From Lysobacter concretionis Ko07 = DSM 16239 (lineage in GTDB: Bacteria > Pseudomonadota > Gammaproteobacteria > Xanthomonadales > Xanthomonadaceae), in assembly GCF_000768345.1 (NCBI RefSeq), contig NZ_AVPS01000001.1, positions 372,001-436,000 of the forward strand: 64,000 nt of DNA, in the 5' to 3' direction. Within the stretch, counting starts at the first letter, position 1; each line of letters opens with the position of its first letter. Shown in pieces: positions 58,501 to 64,000 of this stretch. A program made the position numbers and the translations under genes. The notes under the pieces are model-generated. The model worked only from the letters and a program-made list of their open reading frames with translations. It had not been told where the DNA came from and ran no database searches.

Positions 58501-60765
58501 ATGAAGCCATCCTCCCTCGATCGCCCCCATTCATCGCCTCACCCTGTGCCCGTGAGAAGCCGGATGCTGCGTGTCGCGCGCCAGCTCGTTGCGGGCCTGG
58601 CTGTGGCGACTCTGGTCGCGTGCGCCAGCACGCCGGTCGCCAGCGTGCAGCGCAAGGGATCGCTGCATCCGCCGGGCTCGGCCGGGGTGCAGATCCGCAC
58701 CGACGGCACCGCGGCGCTCAATACGCCGGACCGCGTGGAAACGCAGGTTTTGCCGGCTGATGAGACCGGCCCGCAGCCGCAGGTCCGTCGCGGCACCGGG
58801 CAGTTCATCAACCGCGCCGCTGCCGCCGCGCCGCCGCCGGGGTTTGGCGCGACCACCGGCGAGGCGACCTTCAATTTCGAGGGCGAATCGCTGCAGGCGG
58901 TGGTCAAGGCGATCCTGGGCGACATGCTCGGGCAGAACTATGTGATCGCGCCGGGCGTGCAGGGCACGGTGACCCTGGCCACGCCCAAGCCGGTCAGTCC
59001 GGCCGAGGCGATCAGCCTGCTGGACCAGGTGCTGGGCTGGAACAACGCGCGCATGACCTACAGCGGCGGGCGCTACACCATCGTGCCGGCCGACCAGGCG
59101 CTGGCGGGCACCGTCGCGCCGCGCACCGGCAGCGCCGCCAATGCGCGCGGCTTCGAGGTGCGCACGGTGCCGCTGCGCTACATCTCGGCCGAGGAGATGA
59201 AGAAGATCCTCGAACCCTACGCGCGCCCCAACGCGATCGTCGGCACCGACAGCGCACGCAACGTGATCAGTGTCGGCGGCACCCGCGCGGAGCTGCAGAA
59301 CTACCTGCGCACGATCGAGATCTTCGACGTCGACTGGCTGTCGGGCATGTCGGTCGGGGTGTACCCGCTGCAGTCGGGCAAGGCCCCGCAGGTGGTGGCC
59401 GATCTGGAGAAGGTGTTCGGCGAGGGCAGCAAGTCGCCGGTGGCGGGCATGTTCCGTTTCATGCCGCTGGAAGGCGCCAACGCGGTGATGGTGATCACCT
59501 CCCAACCCGATTACCTCGGCGACATCCAGCAGTGGCTGGAGCGCATCGACAACGCCGGCGGCTCGGTGCAGCTGTTTTCCTACCCGCTCAAGTACATCAA
59601 GGCGCGCGACCTGGCCGACCGGCTGGCGGAAGTGTTTGGCGGCTCGGGCAGCAATGGCGGCAACGCGGATCGCGGCGCACCCAGCCTGATGCCGGGCCTG
59701 GAGTCGGCCGAGATCACCTCCGGCGATTCCGGCTCCAGCATGGGCTTCGGCAGCCAGGGCGGAAGCGGTCAGGGTGGCGGCGAAGGCGAGCTGTCACTGG
59801 GCGCCAAGCAGAGCGGCAACGCCAGCGTCGCGCTGGAGGTCGAGGGCGACAAGGTCGGCGTGTCGGCGGTGGAGGAGACCAATGCGCTGCTCGTCCGCTC
59901 CAGCCCGCAGGCCTGGAAATCGATCAAGGACGTGATCGTCCAGCTTGACGTGATGCCGATGCAGGTCCACATCGAGGCCCAGGTGGTCGAGGTGCAGCTC
60001 AGCGGCGCGCTCGAATACGGCGTCAACTGGTTCTTCGAGAACGCGGTGACCGACAACGGCCTGCCCGACGCCGTGGGGCGCGACACCTGGAGCACGCTGT
60101 CGGGCAGCGTCGGCCAGGCGGTCGGCAATCCCGGCGGCGTGGCCTGGACCTTCCTGGGCCGCAACGCTGCCGCGGTGATCAAGGCACTGGATTCGGTGAC
60201 CGACGTGAACATGCTGCAGACGCCGTCGGTGGTGGTGCGCAACAACGCCGAGGCGACCTTCAACGTCGGCAGCCGGATTCCGGTGTCCTCGGTGACGGTC
60301 AACCCCGGCCTGGGCAACGACACCAGCTACAGCCAGGTGCAGTACCTCGATACCGGCGTGATCCTCAAGGTGCGCCCGCGGGTGAGCAAGGACGGCATGG
60401 TGTTCCTGGAGATCGTGCAGGAGGTCAGCGCGCCCGGCGGCGATGAAGACCGCTTCGGCAACGTGCGCATCGACACCCGCAAGCTCAAGACCGAGGCGGC
60501 GATCCAGAGCGGCGACACGGTAATGCTGGCCGGCCTGATCCGCGACAGCGTGGTCCGCGGCTCCAAGGGTTTCCCGGGGCTGAACCGGATCCCGGTGATC
60601 GGCGGCCTGTTCGGCACCCAGACGTCCGCAACCCGGCGTGAGGAAACCATCGTGCTGCTGACGCCCACCATCGTGCGCAACCCGCAGGACGCGCGCGACC
60701 TGACCGACGAATACGGCCGGCGTTTCCGTGCGCTGGAGCCGCTGCACCGCCCGTCGAAACCGTGA
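58501..60765 (+). CDS. gspD: Type II secretion outer-membrane secretin GspD (XpsD)
   Basis: The outer-membrane pore of the system, 754 residues. The signal peptide ends in the lipobox LVAC, so the protein may be lipidated and self-piloting, as reported for XpsD. The N0/N1 domains start at about 120 (ATFNFEGESLQAVVKAILGD), and N2-N3 repeats follow (VYPLQSGKAPQVVADLEKVF). A Gly/Ser-rich linker (about 395-435) interrupts N3. The secretin core has VHIEAQVVEVQLSGALEYGV, FNVGSRIPVSS, DTGVILKVRPRV and the signature IQSGDTVMLAGLIRD, then GLNRIPVIGGLFGT. It is last in the operon. Confidence 0.95.
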   Translation: MKPSSLDRPHSSPHPVPVRSRMLRVARQLVAGLAVATLVACASTPVASVQRKGSLHPPGSAGVQIRTDGTAALNTPDRVETQVLPADETGPQPQVRRGTGQFINRAAAAAPPPGFGATTGEATFNFEGESLQAVVKAILGDMLGQNYVIAPGVQGTVTLATPKPVSPAEAISLLDQVLGWNNARMTYSGGRYTIVPADQALAGTVAPRTGSAANARGFEVRTVPLRYISAEEMKKILEPYARPNAIVGTDSARNVISVGGTRAELQNYLRTIEIFDVDWLSGMSVGVYPLQSGKAPQVVADLEKVFGEGSKSPVAGMFRFMPLEGANAVMVITSQPDYLGDIQQWLERIDNAGGSVQLFSYPLKYIKARDLADRLAEVFGGSGSNGGNADRGAPSLMPGLESAEITSGDSGSSMGFGSQGGSGQGGGEGELSLGAKQSGNASVALEVEGDKVGVSAVEETNALLVRSSPQAWKSIKDVIVQLDVMPMQVHIEAQVVEVQLSGALEYGVNWFFENAVTDNGLPDAVGRDTWSTLSGSVGQAVGNPGGVAWTFLGRNAAAVIKALDSVTDVNMLQTPSVVVRNNAEATFNVGSRIPVSSVTVNPGLGNDTSYSQVQYLDTGVILKVRPRVSKDGMVFLEIVQEVSAPGGDEDRFGNVRIDTRKLKTEAAIQSGDTVMLAGLIRDSVVRGSKGFPGLNRIPVIGGLFGTQTSATRREETIVLLTPTIVRNPQDARDLTDEYGRRFRALEPLHRPSKP

Positions 60766-60819
60766 ATCCGGCATTGCCCGTGCGAGGCGGGGCTTTTCCA
60801 CCGGCATGGGATCGGCGGC

Positions 60820-61872
60820 ATGACTGAGTTGCCGATCGTGGTGGTGCCGGTCGGCAGCGATGACGATGCGCTGGATGCCTGCCTGGCCGCGCTGGGTGCC
60901 GGCACCCCGGCCGGTACTCGGGTCTGGCTCGCCGATGACGCCCAGACTGGCCCGCGCGGTTACGCGATCATCGAACGCTGGATGGGGCGTACCTCACTGA
61001 AGGCCGATTACACGCGTCGCCAGCGCAGCATCGGCGAGCTCGCCCACCTCGACGAGGTGCTTACCGCCTGCGGTGATGCGGACGTCGCGGTGCTCGCGGC
61101 CGACGCCGTACCGCTGCCGGGCTGGCTGGAGCGCATGGCCGCCTGCCTGGCCGGAGACGGTGCGATTGCCACCGTGACTCCGTGGTGCAACGCCGGTGAA
61201 GCCGCCGGCTGGCCACGCATGGGAGAAGTCGACCCGGTGCCCGCCGACCCGGAACGCCTCGCGCGTGCCGCCGCCCGGATGCCGGCGACCCATCCCGAAT
61301 TGCCTGCCGCGGTCGGCCACGCAGTGCTGCTGCGCGGCACCGCGCGCCAGCGTGCACGGGGTCTGGACAGCGCCAGTTACGGGTCGTGGTATGCGGCCCT
61401 GATCGACCTGTCGCTGCGGTTGTCGGGACTGGGCTGGCGCAACGTGCTGTGCGAGTCGGCGTTCGTGGCCCGGGCGGCGGAGGGCGCGCCGTTCGACGGC
61501 GACATGGACCGCCTGGCCGTCCGTTGGCCCGACTGGCATCCGCGCCTGGCCGGCTTCCTGATGCGCGACCCGTTGCAGGCCGCGCGCCGCCAGCTGGAGC
61601 ACCGGCTGGCTACGGTCGGCCCGCCCGTGCCGCAGGCGGACCTGTTCCCCGACCCGCTGGAGCCGGCCGAGCCGGTGGCTGGCGATCGGGTGTCCGGCGA
61701 TGGCGGGAAAAGGCCGCTGACCTCGCCGAATCCGGATCCGGAGCACTCCCCGCTGGAGCAATCGCCCGTGAAGCAATCCCCCGTGGAGCAATCCCCCGTG
61801 GAGCAATCCGCGGTGGACGAATCGCGCCTTGGCGCCGACCATCGAGCGACGCCCGCCCTTCCGCTTCCATGA
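60820..61872 (+). CDS. GT2-like glycosyltransferase-related protein with tandem-repeat tail
   Basis: A 350-residue protein. The first 240 residues have a degenerate GT-A look (ELPIVVVPVGSDDDALDACL; VWLADDAQTGPRGYAIIERW; ADVAVLAADAVPLPGWLERM) with the DxD position reading AADA, so catalysis is doubtful. The tail from about 270 is Pro/Glu-rich and includes four 5-residue repeats of the type EQSPV. ATGA overlap with the next glycosyltransferase implies that they act together. The substrate is unknown. Confidence 0.65.
   Translation: MTELPIVVVPVGSDDDALDACLAALGAGTPAGTRVWLADDAQTGPRGYAIIERWMGRTSLKADYTRRQRSIGELAHLDEVLTACGDADVAVLAADAVPLPGWLERMAACLAGDGAIATVTPWCNAGEAAGWPRMGEVDPVPADPERLARAAARMPATHPELPAAVGHAVLLRGTARQRARGLDSASYGSWYAALIDLSLRLSGLGWRNVLCESAFVARAAEGAPFDGDMDRLAVRWPDWHPRLAGFLMRDPLQAARRQLEHRLATVGPPVPQADLFPDPLEPAEPVAGDRVSGDGGKRPLTSPNPDPEHSPLEQSPVKQSPVEQSPVEQSAVDESRLGADHRATPALPLP
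61756..61815 (+). repeat. Four tandem 15-bp repeats at the end of the GT2-like gene
   Basis: Units begin at 61756, 61771, 61786 and 61801 (consensus GAGCAATCCCCCGTG) and encode EQSPV-KQSPV-EQSPV-EQSAV. The copy number can change without a frameshift. Confidence 0.93.
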
Positions 61873-62867
61873 CCGACCCTTTCTTCGCACTGCCCGGCGA
61901 AGCCGACATCGCCGTCGTCGTCGTCACCTACCAGAGTGCCTCCACCATCGACGACTGCCTGCAGCGCCTGCGTGCCGCGCATGGCGTGGCCGCGATCCGG
62001 GTGGTGGACAACCTGTCCAGCGACGGCAGCCTGGCGATCGTCCAGCGCCACGCCACCGCCGACCCGCGCGTGCGCTTCATCGCCAATCCCGACAACCCCG
62101 GTTTCGCGCTCGCCTGCAACCAGGGCGCAGCGGATGTGGCTGGTTTGGGGGCATGTTCGGGGGCAGGCGCATGCCGCTGGCTGGCTTTCGTCAATCCCGA
62201 TGCGCTGGTGGAAACCGACACCCTCATCCGGCTGCGGGCACTGGCGATAGCGCGCGCCGATGTGGCGAATGGGATCCTGCTCGGCGCCGATCTGGTCGAT
62301 GAAGACGGCCTGCGCGATCCGGCCGCGCGTCGGCGCAATCCCGATTTCGTGGCGATGTTCGCCGGAATGCCCGGTGCGCTGCTGCGGCGGTTCCCCGACG
62401 CGTTGCGTGGTGGCCGCGCTATCTCTCCTGACAGATCGGCAAATGGCGCACCTCGTCGCGGCGACCGCCCGCTGGCGATCGCACCCGACGACACGCAGTT
62501 GCTGCAGCGGGTCGATGCGGTATCCGGCGCGCTGATGTTCCTGTCGCGCGACCTGTTCGAGCGGATCGGCGGCTTCGACGAGGGCTACCGCCTGCACGCC
62601 GAGGATCTCGACCTGTGCCGACGCGCATCCGCCGCCGGCGCCGTGGTTGCGGTGGCCAACCAGGTGCGGGTGGTCCACGTCCGCGGCGTGTCCAGCCGCT
62701 CGAACCCGTGGTTCGTGGAGTGGCACAAGCACCGCGGCCTGTGGCGCTACTTCAGCAAATTCGAGGCCGACCGGCGCGGTCCACTCCTGCGCGCCGCCGT
62801 GTTCACCGCGATCTGGTCGCGCTTCCCGTTTGCGGTGACGCGGGCGTTGCTGCGGAACCGGTCGTAG
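61869..62867 (+). CDS. Family 2 glycosyltransferase (rhamnosyltransferase-like)
   Basis: A 332-residue GT2 of the RfbN/WbbL-like type. It has ADIAVVVVTYQSASTIDDCL, VVDNLSSDGSLAIV, NPDNPGFALACNQGA, the metal motif LAFVNPDALVETDTL and the acceptor-side motif DAVSGALMFLSRDLFERIGG followed by FDEGYRLHAEDLDLCRRASA. The C-terminus has the common YFSKFE/HKHRGLWRYF region. Rhamnose or a related deoxysugar on a lipid-linked glycan is the likely substrate class. It overlaps the preceding gene (ATGA). Confidence 0.85.
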   Translation: MTDPFFALPGEADIAVVVVTYQSASTIDDCLQRLRAAHGVAAIRVVDNLSSDGSLAIVQRHATADPRVRFIANPDNPGFALACNQGAADVAGLGACSGAGACRWLAFVNPDALVETDTLIRLRALAIARADVANGILLGADLVDEDGLRDPAARRRNPDFVAMFAGMPGALLRRFPDALRGGRAISPDRSANGAPRRGDRPLAIAPDDTQLLQRVDAVSGALMFLSRDLFERIGGFDEGYRLHAEDLDLCRRASAAGAVVAVANQVRVVHVRGVSSRSNPWFVEWHKHRGLWRYFSKFEADRRGPLLRAAVFTAIWSRFPFAVTRALLRNRS

Positions 62868-63009
62868 CGACAGGCAGCGGACAAGTAAAACGACCAAGCC
62901 AGATCAGGCGGGACAAACGAATGTGCGTCCCGCGCAACGTGCGGACAGCATGATGGGACCGGCCAGGGTCTGAACCAGATCGACCGGTGTAAAGGCGGTC
63001 GACGCAGGA

Positions 63010-63846
63010 TCAGCGGTAGCGGTTGATCTGCCCGCGCAGTTTGCGGGCCACGTCCGCGGCCGCTTCGGCGAAGTCCCCGCCAGCCGAGGCATACAGCACG
63101 GCGCGCGAGGAGCTGACCATCAGGCCGGTGCCATCATTGGTCTTCGCGTTCTTCACGACCGCCTCGACATCGCCGCCCTGGGCGCCGACGCCGGGCACCA
63201 GGAAGGGCAGGTCGCCGACGATCGCGCGCACTTCGCGCAGTTGCTCCGGCCAGGTCGCGCCGACCACCAGCGCGCAGTTGCCGTGGCCGTTCCAGTCGCG
63301 CGCGACGGTTTCGGCGACGTGCTGGTACAGCGGGCGCTCCAACGGTCGTTCGATACCGCCGCCGGTCACGAGCAGGTCCTGCAGGTCGCTCGCGCCGGGG
63401 TTGGACGTGCGGCACAGGATCACCACGCCGCGGTCGGCGCGGTCCAGGAACGGCTGCATCGAGTCGCGGCCCAGATACGGGTTCGCGGTCACCGCATCGG
63501 CGCGGTAGCGGTCGAACGCCTCGCTGGCGTAATGCTGCGCGGTGCTGCCGATGTCGCCGCGCTTGGCGTCCAGGATCACCGGGATGCCGGGGTGGGTGGC
63601 GTGGATGTGCGCGATCAGCCGCGCCAGCGCGTCCTCCGCGCCCAGCGCGGCGAAATGGGCGATCTGCGGCTTGAACGCGCAGGCGTGCTCGGCGGTCGCG
63701 TCGACAATGTCGCGGCAGAAGTGGAACACCGCCTCGGGATCGTCGGCGAACTGCGCCGGAAACTTCGCCGGCTCCGGATCGAGGCCGACGCAGACCAGCG
63801 AGTCGGCATCGGACCAGCGTTGTTTCAGGGCCTGCATGAAGGTCAT
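63010..63846 (-). CDS. pyrF: Orotidine 5'-phosphate decarboxylase (type 2)
   Basis: An enzyme of 278 residues for the last step of UMP synthesis. The catalytic Lys-Asp set is in VILDAKRGDIGSTAQHYASE. Other type 2 features are SLVCVGLDPEPAKFP, FKPQIAHFAALGAEDALARL, TANPYLGRDSMQPFLD and LVPGVGAQGGDVEAVVKNA. ATG 63846 is used, with a second ATG three codons in. It converges on the glycosyltransferase genes across 142 bp containing only a weak GCGGGAC/GTCCCGC hairpin. Confidence 0.95.
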   Translation of the reverse strand: MTFMQALKQRWSDADSLVCVGLDPEPAKFPAQFADDPEAVFHFCRDIVDATAEHACAFKPQIAHFAALGAEDALARLIAHIHATHPGIPVILDAKRGDIGSTAQHYASEAFDRYRADAVTANPYLGRDSMQPFLDRADRGVVILCRTSNPGASDLQDLLVTGGGIERPLERPLYQHVAETVARDWNGHGNCALVVGATWPEQLREVRAIVGDLPFLVPGVGAQGGDVEAVVKNAKTNDGTGLMVSSSRAVLYASAGGDFAEAAADVARKLRGQINRYR

Positions 63847-63896
63847 GTTCGTTTCTCCGGGATCAAACGATCACCAACGTGTCACTGGCTTGGAGC

Positions 63897-63919
63897 GTAG
63901 GAGCGACGTCAGTCGCGAC
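63897..63919 (+). repeat. GTAG-headed REP-like repeat upstream of pyrF
   Basis: A copy beginning GTAGGAGCGACGTCAGTCGC starts 51 bp from the pyrF start. It has the same sequence, over the shared part, as the copy at the rimI stop. Confidence 0.88.
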
Positions 63920-64000
63920 CGGTGCATTCCTCGAGCGCGCGGGGATCGCGCCTTCGGCTTCATTCATTTGCAGAATCCGTACGGCAGCAACAGCAACGCA

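Noticed and set aside
62905-62937. Intrinsic terminator between the GT2 gene and pyrF
   Set aside because: The GCGGGAC/GTCCCGC stem is only 7 bp with a 12-base loop and no T-run.

Overview
This is a GC-rich chromosomal window that looks like a member of the Xanthomonadaceae (Lysobacter/Luteimonas-like). The type II secretion operon runs E-F-G-H-I-J-K-L-M-N-D, the Xanthomonas xps order. An O-antigen locus abuts etfA-etfB and a bifunctional manC (xanB), as in Xanthomonas LPS loci. A WxcM-type fusion protein and an RDD / lptG-lptF / pepA-holC-valS block also fit. The genus is inferred from gene content and order; no rRNA or tRNA gene was seen.

Layout. 1-13048 is O-antigen/LPS accessory DNA. A rightward arm (5'-truncated wzt, a 1219-residue multidomain glycosyltransferase, a small lipoprotein, a large membrane protein) meets a leftward arm (wxcK, wxcL, wxcM and a GtrA-like gene, the dTDP-Fuc3NAc branch). 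They collide at a transposon scar in which an IS3-family element lies inside an IS5-type transposase remnant. 13227-16590 is etfA/etfB and manC. 16837-20504 holds proS, an H-NS-like gene and a ThrE-type exporter. 20603-24247 is a four-gene Mla/MCE lipid-transport operon. 24435-26522 is a WbsX-RgpF polysaccharide protein. 26581-30958 holds cysD-cysNC and a two-subunit 3-oxoacid CoA-transferase. 31268-41450 holds a DsbC-like lipoprotein, xerD, an RDD protein, lptG/lptF, pepA, holC and valS. 41650-48221 holds rimI, a candidate holD, pssA, a DUF4124 protein and purL. 48775-60765 is the T2SS operon, followed by two glycosyltransferases and pyrF.

How the genes work together. Wzt, the glycosyltransferases, WxcK/L/M and ManC make and export a polysaccharide containing GDP-mannose-derived sugars and dTDP-Fuc3NAc. 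The rmlA/rmlB genes needed to start the dTDP branch are not in the window. LptF/G and the Mla-type transporter serve outer-membrane lipid traffic. Chi (HolC) and the proposed psi (HolD) would pair in the replicase clamp-loader assembly. The Gsp/Xps proteins form one secretion machine.

The most unusual signal is a set of short palindromic repeats. One family carries a GTAG head. Another has a CGTCAT(T/C)CCCGCGAAGGCGGG core and occurs as inverted pairs. One such pair encloses a GIY-YIG nuclease gene between gspE and gspF. Another, without a gene, sits between etfA and etfB, so the arrangement resembles an autonomous element and its gene-less derivative. Palindrome-bearing insertions also sit in frame inside valS (two), purL and gspJ, where a fourfold 72-bp repeat gives the pseudopilin a leader of about 141 residues. 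Two multi-branched inverted repeats lie upstream of gspE.
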